Source: an uncultured Alphaproteobacteria bacterium
GTDB lineage: Bacteria > Pseudomonadota > Alphaproteobacteria > GCA-2731375
DNA length: 64,000 nt
Direction of reading: 5' to 3'
NCBI GenBank assembly: GCA_951812805.1
Contig: CATOSZ010000003.1
Coordinates: 1,690,557-1,754,556 of the forward strand
Made by a program: the position numbers and the translations under genes. Positions within the stretch are counted from its first letter, which is position 1. Every line of letters begins with the position of its first letter. The notes under the pieces are model-generated. The model saw only the letters and a program-made list of their open reading frames with translations. It was not told where the DNA came from and did not search any database. Shown here in pieces: positions 43,320 to 53,988 of this stretch.

Positions 43320-43913
43320 ATGCAAATACAGATTTCAGGAAAGCAGCTCGACATACCGGAGCGGCTTCGAAACCACGTCCAATCGCACCTCTCGAAAGCG
43401 GTGGAGCGCTACTTCGCCGATCCGATCGAGGCGCATGTCAGCTTCTCGCGCACCGGTCCGACCCGGGTCCGCACGGACTGTTCCGTCCATGTGGGGCACG
43501 GCATCCATGCCCAGTCGCATGCCGAGGCGGAGAGCGAATCCGCCAGTTTCGATGCGGCGAGCGACCGGCTGGAAAAGCAGCTGCGGCGCTACAAGCGGCG
43601 GCTGCGCGACCATCACAATCGCCAGGCCCAGGCGGCACGCAGCGCGCTGGAGGCGCGCGATATCGTGCTGGCGCCCGAGGTCGAGGTCGAGGACGAGGTG
43701 CCGGAGACCTTTCAGCCCGTCATCGTGGCCGAGGGGACGACGCGCATCGAAACCATGAGTGTGGGCGAGGCCGTCATGCGTATGGATCTGGCCGACGCAC
43801 CGGTCCTGATGTTCCTCAACGGCGCTTCGGACACCTATAATGTCGTCTATCGGCGCGCCGACGGTCATGTCGGCTGGATCGAGCCCTCCCGGGAGGGAGA
43901 CAAAGGCGAATAG
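43320..43913 (+). CDS. hpf: Ribosome hibernation promoting factor, long form
   Basis: A 197-residue long HPF. The N-terminal domain (MQIQISGKQLDIPERLRNHV) binds the small subunit, and the C-terminal domain (RIETMSVGEAVMRMDLADAP then VLMFLN) pairs ribosomes as 100S dimers in stationary phase. ATG 43320 begins the family's normal N-terminus; a longer frame from 43221 starts inside rpoN's 3' flank and is rejected. It is between rpoN and ptsN. Confidence 0.95.
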   Translation: MQIQISGKQLDIPERLRNHVQSHLSKAVERYFADPIEAHVSFSRTGPTRVRTDCSVHVGHGIHAQSHAEAESESASFDAASDRLEKQLRRYKRRLRDHHNRQAQAARSALEARDIVLAPEVEVEDEVPETFQPVIVAEGTTRIETMSVGEAVMRMDLADAPVLMFLNGASDTYNVVYRRADGHVGWIEPSREGDKGE

Positions 43914-43926
43914 GAGGACCGTCCGT

Positions 43927-44391
43927 ATGGAGATGGACGAACTTCTGGCGCAGGATGCGGTCGTACCGAACCTGAAGGCCGGCAGCAAGAAACAGCTGCT
44001 GCAGGAGTTGTCGCACAAGGCCGCGACGCTCACCGGGATCGAGGAGCGGCGCATCTTCGACGTGTTGCTGGAGCGCGAGCGCCTCGGCACCACCGGTGTC
44101 GGCCAGGGCATCGCCATTCCGCACGGCAAGATCGGCGAACTTCCGCGATTGCATGGCCTGTTCGCCCGTCTGGCGGCGCCGATCGACTTCGACGCGATCG
44201 ACGACGAGCCGGTCGACCTGATCTTCCTGTTGCTGGCGCCCGAAAGCGCCGGGGCGGATCACCTGAAAGCGCTGGCCCGGATTTCCCGGCTGCTGCGCGA
44301 TCAGGAATTCTGTCGCAAGCTTCGCGGTTCGGACGAGGCGGACGCGATCTATGCCCTGCTGACCGATCCGAGCATGCCGGGACACGAATGA
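43927..44391 (+). CDS. ptsN: PTS IIA-like nitrogen regulatory protein
   Basis: A 154-residue EIIA-Ntr. The phosphorylated His is in GQGIAIPHGKIGELP; LLERERLGTTGVG comes before it. It takes phosphate from NPr and tunes nitrogen, potassium and stress responses. AGGAGG precedes ATG 43927. Its TGA overlaps the ATG of the following peptidase gene (ATGA), so that gene is coupled. Confidence 0.95.
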   Translation: MEMDELLAQDAVVPNLKAGSKKQLLQELSHKAATLTGIEERRIFDVLLERERLGTTGVGQGIAIPHGKIGELPRLHGLFARLAAPIDFDAIDDEPVDLIFLLLAPESAGADHLKALARISRLLRDQEFCRKLRGSDEADAIYALLTDPSMPGHE

Positions 44392-45407
44392 TCGCCCGCG
44401 CCCCGGCGCTGGTCTGGGGTGTTTTCGCGGGCCTGGCCGCCTCGGCTGTGCTCGCCGCCGACACGCCGCCGCGTCTTTCCCTCCCCGTGGATTGCGAACC
44501 CGGGCAAAGCTGCTTCGTGCAGAACCACGTCGACACCGATCCCGGGCCCGACGCGCGCGATTTCACTTGCGGACCGCTCAGCTACGATGGCCACCGTGGT
44601 ACCGACTTTCGTGTCGCCACGCTCGCCGACATGCGGGCCGGCGTTCGCGTGTTGGCCGCCGCCCCGGGGCGGGTCGCCGCCGTGCGCGACGGCATGGCCG
44701 ACGACGGCGGGCGGGGCCCGAACCTCGAGGCCAAATGCGGCAATGGGGTTCGCATCGCGCACGGCGGGCGCTGGATGACCCTCTACTGTCACCTGCGCAA
44801 GGGCTCGATCCGGGTCGAGACGGGCCAGCGGATTACGGCCGGTACGGTGCTCGGTGAGATCGGCATCTCTGGCCGCGCGGACTTCCCGCACCTGCACTTC
44901 GATTTGCGCCATCGCGGACGTTCCATCGATCCCTATACCGGTCGCGCCATGGGCGCAGGCTGTGGGCGTGTGGCGAAATCTTATTGGCACGAGGCGACCG
45001 CACGGCGGCTTGCCTACCGGGCGAGCGGCCTGCTCGGCATGGCCATCACCGCCACGCGGCCGGACCGGGGCCGCATCCGCGACGGCGGCCAGCGCCAAGA
45101 GGCGTTACTGGCCGGCCCGCGCGAGCTCTATCTCTGGACCGAGTTGTTCGGCCTCAGAACCGGCGATATCGAGGAAATGCGCCTGCTGACCCGCAACGGC
45201 GAGCTACTGGCGGAAGAACGCTTTGACCCGGCGATGCGCAACCGGGCGGCGCAGTTTCGTTACATCGGCGCGCGCCGGAAGGGCGGCGGCGGCTGGCCGC
45301 CTGGCCGCTACCGGGGCGAATACCGGCTTCTGCGCCCGGACCCGACGCACCCCACGCCGCGGGTCGTGGTCGCCCGCGACGTGGAGCTCCGGCTACTCGG
45401 CGAGTGA
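44388..45407 (+). CDS. M23-family metallopeptidase, exported
   Basis: A 339-residue protein. The N-terminus [20 protein letters not shown] ends in a signal-peptide cleavage site near LAADTPP. Metal-binding residues are His and Asp in [12 protein letters not shown] and the HxH in [13 protein letters not shown]23 enzymes cut peptidoglycan cross-links; LytM-type members may also be inactive regulators, but here the ligands look complete. The C-terminal 130 residues have no family I recognise. It overlaps ptsN by four bases. Confidence 0.85.
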   Translation: MIARAPALVWGVFAGLAASAVLAADTPPRLSLPVDCEPGQSCFVQNHVDTDPGPDARDFTCGPLSYDGHRGTDFRVATLADMRAGVRVLAAAPGRVAAVRDGMADDGGRGPNLEAKCGNGVRIAHGGRWMTLYCHLRKGSIRVETGQRITAGTVLGEIGISGRADFPHLHFDLRHRGRSIDPYTGRAMGAGCGRVAKSYWHEATARRLAYRASGLLGMAITATRPDRGRIRDGGQRQEALLAGPRELYLWTELFGLRTGDIEEMRLLTRNGELLAEERFDPAMRNRAAQFRYIGARRKGGGGWPPGRYRGEYRLLRPDPTHPTPRVVVARDVELRLLGE

Positions 45408-45414
45408 GCCACGC

Positions 45415-46476
45415 TCAGGCCGCCCGCGCTTTTTCGTCGTCCAGCAGCTTGCGCTTGCGCTGCAGCCCCCAGCGATAGCCGCCGAGGCCGCCGTCCACGC
45501 GGATGGCGCGGTGGCAGGGGATGGCGATGGAGACCGGGTTGGTCGCGCAAGCCCGACCCACCGCGCGCTGGCCCCTGGCGAGGCCGAGGCGCTCGGCGAT
45601 CTCGGAATAGGTCCGGGTTTCGCCGGCCGGGATGCGCATCAACTCTTCCCAGACCCGGCGCTGGAACGCCGTGGCGCGCACGTCGAGCGGCAGATCCAGG
45701 TGCGGCATGTGTCCGGCGAGATGGGCGACGACCGCATCGGTCCAGGCGCCCAGCACAGCGTCGTCGCGCCGGATCGCCGCCTCGGGAAACTCGGCCCGCA
45801 ATTCCGCCTCCAGCGCCGTCCCGTCGTCGCCGAGCGCGATGAAGGAGATGCCCCGCCCCGTCGCCGCCACCATCAGCAGGCCGAGCGCCGAAGGTTGCAC
45901 GGTGAAGGCCATCTCCGCCCCGGCGCCGCCCTTGGCATAGGTCGCGGGTGTCATGCCCAACTCCCCCGGCGCGCGCTCGTAGACCCGGCTGGAGGCGCCG
46001 TAACCCGCCTCGTAGACGGCACCCGTGACGTCCTCGCCCGCCTTCAGGCGGTCCTTCAGCCGGGCCAGGCGGAGCGCGTCGGCATAGGCCTGCGGGCTCA
46101 CCCCCATGACGCGCTTGAAGCTCTTCTGCAAATGATGCGGGCTGACGCCGGTCGCCGCGCCGAGCGCGCTCAGCCCCGGCGTCCCCTCGAGGCCGTCGTC
46201 GAGTGCGGCCTCGATCAGGGCGCAGACCCGGCGCGCCGTCTGGACATGGGGATCGCTCGGCGTCGTGGCGTCGGGATCGCAGCGCTTGCAGGCGCGGAAG
46301 CCGGCGAGACGGGCGGCCTCCGGCGAGGGGTAGAAATCGACGTTCTCGCGCTTGGGGATACGGCTCGGACAACCGGGCCGGCAATAGATCCCCGTCGTCT
46401 TGACGCCGATGATGAAGGCGCCCGCCAGGCTCGCGTCCCGGGCTTCCGTCGCCCGCCACATGTCTTCGGTGTGCAT
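45415..46476 (-). CDS. ada: Ada: methylation-response activator and O6-methylguanine-DNA methyltransferase
   Basis: A 353-residue two-part protein. The N-terminal zinc domain has the methyl-accepting Cys in [12 protein letters not shown] and ACKRCDP. An AraC HTH ([20 protein letters not shown]) follows. The C-terminal alkyltransferase has the active Cys in [20 protein letters not shown]. On methylation by DNA phosphotriesters it activates its own gene and other repair genes. It is a single gene, converging on the M23 peptidase gene. Confidence 0.95.
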   Translation of the reverse strand: MHTEDMWRATEARDASLAGAFIIGVKTTGIYCRPGCPSRIPKRENVDFYPSPEAARLAGFRACKRCDPDATTPSDPHVQTARRVCALIEAALDDGLEGTPGLSALGAATGVSPHHLQKSFKRVMGVSPQAYADALRLARLKDRLKAGEDVTGAVYEAGYGASSRVYERAPGELGMTPATYAKGGAGAEMAFTVQPSALGLLMVAATGRGISFIALGDDGTALEAELRAEFPEAAIRRDDAVLGAWTDAVVAHLAGHMPHLDLPLDVRATAFQRRVWEELMRIPAGETRTYSEIAERLGLARGQRAVGRACATNPVSIAIPCHRAIRVDGGLGGYRWGLQRKRKLLDDEKARAA

Positions 46477-46568
46477 CGTCCAACTCCTCGTGATCCGCTC
46501 TGGAGGGTTATGTACGCCACCGTCGGCTTTCGAAATATCCGATTCCTGCGACCACTGTCGAACGCGCG

Positions 46569-48164
46569 TCAGTGCCGGAAGTGCCGCGTGCCGGTGAAGA
46601 CCATGGCGAGGCCGGCTTCGTCGGCCGCCTCGATCACCTCCTGGTCGCGCATCGAGCCGCCCGGCTGGACGACCGCCGTGGCCCCGGCCGCGGCCGCCGC
46701 GAGCAGGCCGTCCGCGAAGGGGAAGAAGGCATCGGAGGCGACGACGGAGCCGGCCGTCCGGCTCGCCGTCTCGCCCGCCGCCTGGGCCGCGTCGGCCGCC
46801 TTCTGGGCGGCGATGCGCGAGCTGTCGACCCGGCTCATCTGCCCGGCGCCGACGCCGACGGTGGCGCCCGCCTTCACATAGACGATGGCGTTGGACTTCA
46901 CATGCTTGGCGATGGTGAAGGCCAGCACCAGGTCTGCCATCTCGTCGTCCGAGGGCGCCCGTTTGGTTACGACCTTCAGGTCGCCTGCCGCTGAACGGGC
47001 ACCGTCGCGCGATTGCACCAACAGGCCGCCGGCCAGCGTCTTCGCCGTGATTGCCGCCGCCGCCGGGTCCGGCAGGCCGCCGGTGACAAGCAGGCGCAGG
47101 TTCTTCTTGGCGGCGATGATCTCGCGGGCCGCGTCGTCGGCGTCGGGGGCGATGATGACTTCGGTGAAGATCTCGGCGATTTGCGCCGCGGTCGCCGCGT
47201 CCAGCGGCCGGTTGAGGGCGATGATGCCGCCGAAGGCGCTGACCGGATCGCAGGCCAGCGCGCGGGCATAGGCGGTGGCGAGGTCGCCGGCGAGCGCGAC
47301 GCCGCAGGGGTTCGCGTGCTTGATGATGGCGACGGCGGCGGCTGCGTCGGCGGGAAACTCCGCCACCAGCTCATAGGCGGCGTCCGTATCGTTCAGATTG
47401 TTGTAGCTGAGCGCCTTGCCCTGCAGCTGTGTCGCGGTGGCGATACCCGGCCGCGCCCCGCCCGCGCTGTAGAAGGCGGCGGCCTGGTGTGGGTTCTCGC
47501 CATAGCGCAGCAGGTCGCCGCGCCGCCCGGCCAGCACCAGGCGTTCGGGCAGCGCCTCGCCGGCCTCGGCGGCGAACCAGCCGCTGATCGCCGCGTCGTA
47601 GGCCCCCGTCGCCGCATAGGCCTTGGCCGCCAGCTCGCGCCTGAGCGCCAGGGTGGTGGCACCGTCGTTTGCCGTCATTTCCGCCAGCACCCGGGCCTGG
47701 TCGGCCGGGTCGACCAGGACGACGACGTCGCCGTGGTTCTTCGCCGCCGAGCGCAGCATCGCCGGGCCGCCGATATCGATGTTCTCGATGCAGGTCGCCG
47801 CATCCGCCCCGCTAGCCACCGTCGCCTCGAAGGGATAGAGGTTGACCGCGACCAGGTCGATGCCACCGATGCCATGCGCGTCCATGGCGGCGACATGATC
47901 GGCGTCGTCGCGCCGGGCGAGGATGCCGCCATGCACCGCCGGGTGCAGGGTCTTGACCCGGCCGTCCATCATCTCGGGAAAGCCGGTGAGGTCGCTCACC
48001 TCGCGTACGGGCACGCCGGCGGCGGCGATTTCGCGCGCCGAGCCGCCGGTGGAGACGATTTCGACACCCTGGGCCGCCAGCGCGCGGGCAAACGCGACCA
48101 GCCCGGTCTTGTCCGAAACGGAAATCAGGGCGCGTCGGATGGGGACGAGGTCGCGGGCGGTCAT
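46569..48164 (-). CDS. purH: Bifunctional AICAR formyltransferase/IMP cyclohydrolase
   Basis: A 531-residue two-domain enzyme for the last two steps of IMP synthesis. The N-terminal cyclohydrolase domain shows [32 protein letters not shown] and [18 protein letters not shown]. The C-terminal formyltransferase domain has the Lys-His segment [17 protein letters not shown] and [18 protein letters not shown]. It is complete. It lies downstream of the indolepyruvate oxidoreductase gene on the same strand (62 bp gap) but is probably a separate function. Confidence 0.97.
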   Translation of the reverse strand: MTARDLVPIRRALISVSDKTGLVAFARALAAQGVEIVSTGGSAREIAAAGVPVREVSDLTGFPEMMDGRVKTLHPAVHGGILARRDDADHVAAMDAHGIGGIDLVAVNLYPFEATVASGADAATCIENIDIGGPAMLRSAAKNHGDVVVLVDPADQARVLAEMTANDGATTLALRRELAAKAYAATGAYDAAISGWFAAEAGEALPERLVLAGRRGDLLRYGENPHQAAAFYSAGGARPGIATATQLQGKALSYNNLNDTDAAYELVAEFPADAAAAVAIIKHANPCGVALAGDLATAYARALACDPVSAFGGIIALNRPLDAATAAQIAEIFTEVIIAPDADDAAREIIAAKKNLRLLVTGGLPDPAAAAITAKTLAGGLLVQSRDGARSAAGDLKVVTKRAPSDDEMADLVLAFTIAKHVKSNAIVYVKAGATVGVGAGQMSRVDSSRIAAQKAADAAQAAGETASRTAGSVVASDAFFPFADGLLAAAAAGATAVVQPGGSMRDQEVIEAADEAGLAMVFTGTRHFRH

Positions 48165-48226
48165 GGCGGGTCTCCGGGCTGGCGTGGCGGGTTGCCGAGC
48201 CTATACCACGACCGCTTCCCGCCCCG

Positions 48227-51200
48227 CTATTCGGCCGCGTCGGCCCGCTTCGCCGGGTCGCGGAATCCGGCCAGCAGCTCCGCCGCGAGCGCCTCGGCCC
48301 GCTTCACGTTGCGTTCCTTCACATGGCCGAAACCGCGAATCATGTCCGGGATCTCGGCGATGCGGCAGGCGAGCGCGTGGTTGTCGACGTCGAGGGCGCC
48401 GGCCACCTCTTCCAGGGTTTCCAGGTATCCGTCGATCAGCCGGCGCTCCATCCGCCGTTCCGCCGTGTAGCCGAAGGGATCCAGGCGGCCGCCGCGCAAT
48501 CCCTTGAACGAGGCGAGCAGGCGCATGATGGGCAGGATCCAGGCGCCGAACTCCCGCTTGACCAGCCGGCCGGAGACCGGGTCGCGGGGCGACATCAGCG
48601 GCGGCGCCAGGTGCAGCTTGACCCGGAAATCGCCGTCGAACTGGCGGGCGAGCTTGTCCGCGAAGTCGCCGGAGGTAAAGAGCCGGGCGACCTCGTATTC
48701 GTCCTTGTAGCTCATCAGCTTGAAGAGGTTTTGCGCGACCAGCTCGGCCAGGCCGCTGCGGCCGGGCGCGCGCTCGTTCTCCAGCCGGGCGATCCGTTTG
48801 ACCGCGCGGGCGTAGCTCTCGGCGTAGGCCTCGTCCTGATAGCCGGCGAGGAATTCGCTCCGGCGCGAAATCATCGCCTCCAGGCCGTCCTCGACCGGGG
48901 CTGGATCCGGCTTCTGGATCAGCGGCTCGACCAGCCGGGCCATGGCCTCGGGATCGTGTGCCGCCAGCCGGCCGAGGCCGAAGGTCCGCCGGTTCATTTC
49001 CACCGCGACGCCGTTCAGCTCCACCGCGCGCAGGATCGCCGCGTCGGAAATCGGGATCAGGCCCTTCTGGTAGGCATAGCCGACCATGAACAGGTTGGCG
49101 CCGATGGCATCGCCGATGAGGGCGGCGGCCAGGCGGCTGGCGGCGATGAAGTCGACGCCGCTTTCGCCCACCGTGTCGGTCAGGCGCTTGGCCATCGGCG
49201 CGGTCGAGAGGTCGATGGACTGGTCGAGCACGAAAGCCGCGGTCGGCGAGAAATCCTCGTTGATGACGGCGCGGCTGACCCCGTCGACCATGGTGACGAG
49301 GGCGTCCCGGCTGGTTGCCACGGCGATGTCGCAGCCGAGCAGCAGGCGCGCGCCGCCGGCGCCGATGCGCGGCGTGAACAGGCTGTCGGGATCCTCGGCG
49401 ATGCGCACATGGCTCATCACCGCGCCGTTCTTCTGCGCGAGGCCGGTCTCGTCCAGCACCGTGGCGGCCTTGCCCTCCAAGTGCGCGGCCATCGCCAGCA
49501 GGGCGCCGATGGTGATGACGCCGGTGCCGCCGATGCCGGTGACGACGATGCCGTAGACCTCGTTGGCGGGCGGCAGCGTCGGGGCCGGGATGGCGTCCAG
49601 GTCGGGCAGCGCCTGGGCGGCGGTCGGCCTGGCCTTACGCACCGTCGCGCCCTCGACGGTGACGAAGCTGGGACAGAAACCGTTCAGGCAGCTGAAGTCC
49701 TTGTTGCAGGCCGACTGGTTGATGCGCCGCTTGCGGCCCCACTCGGTCTCCTGCGGCTCGACCGAGATGCAGTTGGAGGCGACGGAGCAATCGCCGCAGC
49801 CCTCGCAGACCAGGTCGTTGATGAACACCCGGCGGTCGGGATCGGGGAAGGTGCCGCGCTTGCGCCGGCGGCGCTTCTCCGCCGCGCAGGTCTGGTCGTA
49901 GATCAGCGCGGTGACGCCTTCGATCTCGCGCAGCATCTTCTGCACCATGTCGAGCTCGTTCCGGTGATAGATCGTCGTGCCCGGCGCCCAGTCGGTACCC
50001 TGGGGATACTTGTCCGGCTCGTCCGTCACCACGACGACGCGCTTCACGCCCTCGGCGGCGACCTGGCGGCTGATCTCCCAGGGCGTCATGCCGAGGTCGA
50101 GCGGCTGGCCGCCGGTCATCGCCACCGCGTCGTTGAACAGGATCTTGTAGGTGATGTTGACCTGGGCGGCGCAGGCCGCGCGGATCGCCAGCAGGCCGGA
50201 GTGATGATAGGTCCCGTCGCCCAGGTTGACGAAGACATGCTCCATGCTGGTGAAGGGCGCCTGGCCGATCCAGGTGGCCCCCTCGCCGCCCATGTGGCTG
50301 ATCGTCTCCGTGCGCCGGTCCGGCACCCAGATCGCCATGGAATGGCAGCCGATGCCGGCGAGCGCGAGAGAGCCTTCCGGCACCTTGGTCGAGCTGTTGT
50401 GCGGGCAGCCGGAACAGAAATAGGCGCTGCGCACGACGCGCGCCGGCTCGCCGCCGGCCGAGGCCTCGATCGAGTCCAGGCGGGCCATGCGCTGCTCGAA
50501 CTCCGGCCGGTCGGCGCGCTGCTTCAAGCGGCCCATTAGCGCGCGGGCGACCATGGTCGGCGTGATCTCGCCGTTCTCCTGCAGGATGACCCGGCCCTCT
50601 TCGTCGTGCTTGCCGACGATGGTGCGGGGCGCGTTCGCCTGGTTGTACAGCAGGTGCTTGAGTTGATCCTCGATCAGGCCGCGCTTCTCCTCGATGACCA
50701 GGATTTCTTCCAGGCCGTCGGCGAAGGCGCGGGCGGCGACCGGCTCCAGCGGCCAGGTCAGTGCGACCTTGTAGACCCGGATGCCGAGGGCGGCGAGCTC
50801 GCGCTCCCCGAAACCGAGCTCCTCGAAGGCCTGGCGCAGATCGAGATAGGCCTTGCCGGTGGTCGCGATGCCGAATTTGGCGCCCGGCGTGTCGATCACC
50901 ACGCGGTCGAGGCCATTGGCCCGGACGTAGGCCTGCGCGGCGGGCACCTTGAAGTTCAGCAGGCGGCTTTCCTGCTCGAGAAACATGTCGGGATAGCGCA
51001 GCGAGAGGCCGCCCGGCGGCATCTCGAAGTCCTCGGGCGTGACAATGGCGATGCGGCCGGGCTCGACGCCGATGGTAGCGGAACTCTCGACCGTGTCGCC
51101 GACGCACTTCATGCCGGTCCAACAGCCCGAATAGCGCGACATCGCGAAGCCGTGCAGGCCGTAGTCCATCAACTCCTGCACGCCGGCCGGGTTGAGGACG

Positions 51201-51727
51201 GGGATCGAGGCGGCGATGAAGGACGGCTCCGACTGATGCGCCACCGTCGAGGACTTGGCGCCGTGATCGTCGCCGGCCAGCGCCACGACGCCGCCATATC
51301 GCGACGTGCCGTTCAGGTTGCCGTGCTTCAGCACGTCGCCCGAACGGTCGACGCCCGGGCCCTTGCCGTACCAGATGCCGAAGACGCCGTCGTAATTCGC
51401 CTGCGGCCAGAGGTTGAGCTGCTGGCTGCCCCACACCGCGGTCGCCGCCAGATCCTCGTTCACGCCCGGCTGGAAGTGGACGTGATGCGCCGCCAGGTGG
51501 GCCTTGGCGCGCCAGAGCTCGGAATCGTAACCACCGAGGGGGGAGCCGCGATAACCGGAAATGAAGCCACCGGTATTCAGCCCGGCGGCCAGGTCGCGCC
51601 GGCGCTGCACCAGGGCCAGGCGGACCAGCGCCTGGGTGCCGGTCAGATAGACACGATCTTCGTCGGACGTGTACTTGTCATCGAGCGTAACGGCCTGATC
51701 CCGGCCGATGGCTTCGGCAAGCGACAT
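48227..51727 (-). CDS. Indolepyruvate:ferredoxin oxidoreductase, fused alpha-beta form
   Basis: A 1166-residue fused enzyme. It oxidises aryl or branched 2-oxoacids to acyl-CoA with ferredoxin as acceptor. N-terminal part: YLTGTQALVRLALVQRRRDL and GFISGYRGSPLGGYDSELWR. TPP-binding part: YFCSGCPHNSSTKVPEG and VNLGDGTYHHSG. Iron-sulfur ligands are in CEGCGDCSVASNC and a second Cys group NKDFSCLNGFCPSF. The C-terminal part holds the gamma-type oxidoreductase domain (GIGGTGVITIGALLAMAAHL). Start 51727 has GAGGGG upstream. It likely serves amino-acid catabolism. Confidence 0.9.
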   Translation of the reverse strand: MSLAEAIGRDQAVTLDDKYTSDEDRVYLTGTQALVRLALVQRRRDLAAGLNTGGFISGYRGSPLGGYDSELWRAKAHLAAHHVHFQPGVNEDLAATAVWGSQQLNLWPQANYDGVFGIWYGKGPGVDRSGDVLKHGNLNGTSRYGGVVALAGDDHGAKSSTVAHQSEPSFIAASIPVLNPAGVQELMDYGLHGFAMSRYSGCWTGMKCVGDTVESSATIGVEPGRIAIVTPEDFEMPPGGLSLRYPDMFLEQESRLLNFKVPAAQAYVRANGLDRVVIDTPGAKFGIATTGKAYLDLRQAFEELGFGERELAALGIRVYKVALTWPLEPVAARAFADGLEEILVIEEKRGLIEDQLKHLLYNQANAPRTIVGKHDEEGRVILQENGEITPTMVARALMGRLKQRADRPEFEQRMARLDSIEASAGGEPARVVRSAYFCSGCPHNSSTKVPEGSLALAGIGCHSMAIWVPDRRTETISHMGGEGATWIGQAPFTSMEHVFVNLGDGTYHHSGLLAIRAACAAQVNITYKILFNDAVAMTGGQPLDLGMTPWEISRQVAAEGVKRVVVVTDEPDKYPQGTDWAPGTTIYHRNELDMVQKMLREIEGVTALIYDQTCAAEKRRRRKRGTFPDPDRRVFINDLVCEGCGDCSVASNCISVEPQETEWGRKRRINQSACNKDFSCLNGFCPSFVTVEGATVRKARPTAAQALPDLDAIPAPTLPPANEVYGIVVTGIGGTGVITIGALLAMAAHLEGKAATVLDETGLAQKNGAVMSHVRIAEDPDSLFTPRIGAGGARLLLGCDIAVATSRDALVTMVDGVSRAVINEDFSPTAAFVLDQSIDLSTAPMAKRLTDTVGESGVDFIAASRLAAALIGDAIGANLFMVGYAYQKGLIPISDAAILRAVELNGVAVEMNRRTFGLGRLAAHDPEAMARLVEPLIQKPDPAPVEDGLEAMISRRSEFLAGYQDEAYAESYARAVKRIARLENERAPGRSGLAELVAQNLFKLMSYKDEYEVARLFTSGDFADKLARQFDGDFRVKLHLAPPLMSPRDPVSGRLVKREFGAWILPIMRLLASFKGLRGGRLDPFGYTAERRMERRLIDGYLETLEEVAGALDVDNHALACRIAEIPDMIRGFGHVKERNVKRAEALAAELLAGFRDPAKRADAAE

Positions 51728-51753
51728 TCGCAAATCCCCTCGAACGGTGAAGC

Positions 51754-51801
51754 GCGCGGGCCATCACCGCCCGCGCCGGTATCGGTGAGGGACGCATTAT
51801 A
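51754..51801 (-). promoter_or_regulatory. Extended -10 promoter and 5' hairpin of the oxidoreductase gene
   Basis: On the minus strand TGTTATAAT is an extended -10 with a perfect TATAAT (51796-51801). No good -35 is seen. A hairpin with perfect 8-bp arms (51754-51761 and 51769-51776) then forms in the leader, about 27 bases before the start codon at 51727. Confidence 0.5.
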
Positions 51802-51879
51802 ACACCTCCGCCGACAGATGCTTCCGTGGGCGATTGGCGTCGTCGCGTCGACGTCGTGTGGGCGCTGGTCCGGCGGCCC

Positions 51880-52281
51880 TCAGGCGCGGCGGCGCTGGTC
51901 CCGCGGCGTCGGCGCCTGGTAGGCCATGCGGGCGTGACGCTCGCAATAGGGCTGGCCGGCCTTCGAGCGTCCGCCACAGAAATAGAAGTTCTCCTCGCCC
52001 GGGTGACCGATCGGCCAGCGGCAGGTCGAATGGGTCAGGGTCAGGATCGACACGCCCCCCTCCGGCGCCTCGACCACCTCCTCGACCACGGGAACCTCTT
52101 CCTCGCGCTTGCGCTGCCGGGTCATCGAGGATTTCGTCGGCTTCGAGAGCCCCAGGCGGTTCGCCTTGCCGATGACCGCATTTCGCGTGATGCCCCCCAG
52201 GCGATCCGCGATTTGCCGGGCCGAATATCCCGCGGACCAGAGTTCGCGCAGTTTCTCGACCCGTTCGTCCGTCCATTCCAT
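51880..52281 (-). CDS. gcrA: GcrA cell-cycle regulator
   Basis: A 133-residue GcrA. The N-terminal DNA-binding helix WTDERVEKLRELWSAGYSAR and GGITRNAVIGKANRLGLS, an acidic linker (EVPVVEEVVEAPEGG), and the C-terminal sigma-binding part with CRWPIGHPGEENFYFCGG and YCERHARMAYQ are as in Caulobacter. It works with sigma-70 at promoters that carry methylated GANTC sites. ATG 52281 gives the family start; 52308 is an extra in-frame start. The gene is alphaproteobacteria-specific and is a main clue to the host. Confidence 0.95.
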   Translation of the reverse strand: MEWTDERVEKLRELWSAGYSARQIADRLGGITRNAVIGKANRLGLSKPTKSSMTRQRKREEEVPVVEEVVEAPEGGVSILTLTHSTCRWPIGHPGEENFYFCGGRSKAGQPYCERHARMAYQAPTPRDQRRRA

Positions 52282-52472
52282 GTGTCTGGTACCACCCCGT
52301 CGTGTCACGTCGTTATTCGCGTTATCGCGCCGCGCGATCTTGCAATTCAGCCCCGATATTGGGTTCAGCCGGCCCCCGGAACCGATGTCGCGTCGGCAGG
52401 CCGGATATTATGCCGCCGAATCGGCCACGGCAATAGATAATGTGGTGTCTCCCCGATCGAGCCACAATTTCT

Positions 52473-52481
52473 TGTGGATAA
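52473..52481 (-). promoter_or_regulatory. Perfect DnaA box upstream of gcrA
   Basis: The minus strand reads TTATCCACA, the strict DnaA consensus. It lies in the 330-bp gap 52282-52611 between gcrA and the divergent aminotransferase gene, 192 bp upstream of the gcrA start. GANTC methylation sites lie at 52418-52422 and 52562-52566. In Caulobacter DnaA acts on gcrA, so this is a plausible regulatory site. The rest of the gap holds no gene I can see. Confidence 0.6.
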
Positions 52482-52611
52482 GTCGGGGACAAGTCTGTGG
52501 GGGACTTGATGCCCGCGGCGTCAAATCCAGGGATTTCGCGGCTTGCCGGCGGGCGCCGGGTGAGTCATGCTGGGCCATCCGCCGACCCTGTCGAAGCCTG
52601 GAGCCAAGCCG

Positions 52612-53988
<1,377 letters not shown>

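Noticed and set aside
48323..50539. A 738-codon frame antisense to the fused oxidoreductase
   Set aside because: Same reason: the opposite strand has clear TPP and Fe-S motifs, while this product is low-complexity Arg/Gly/Ala sequence.
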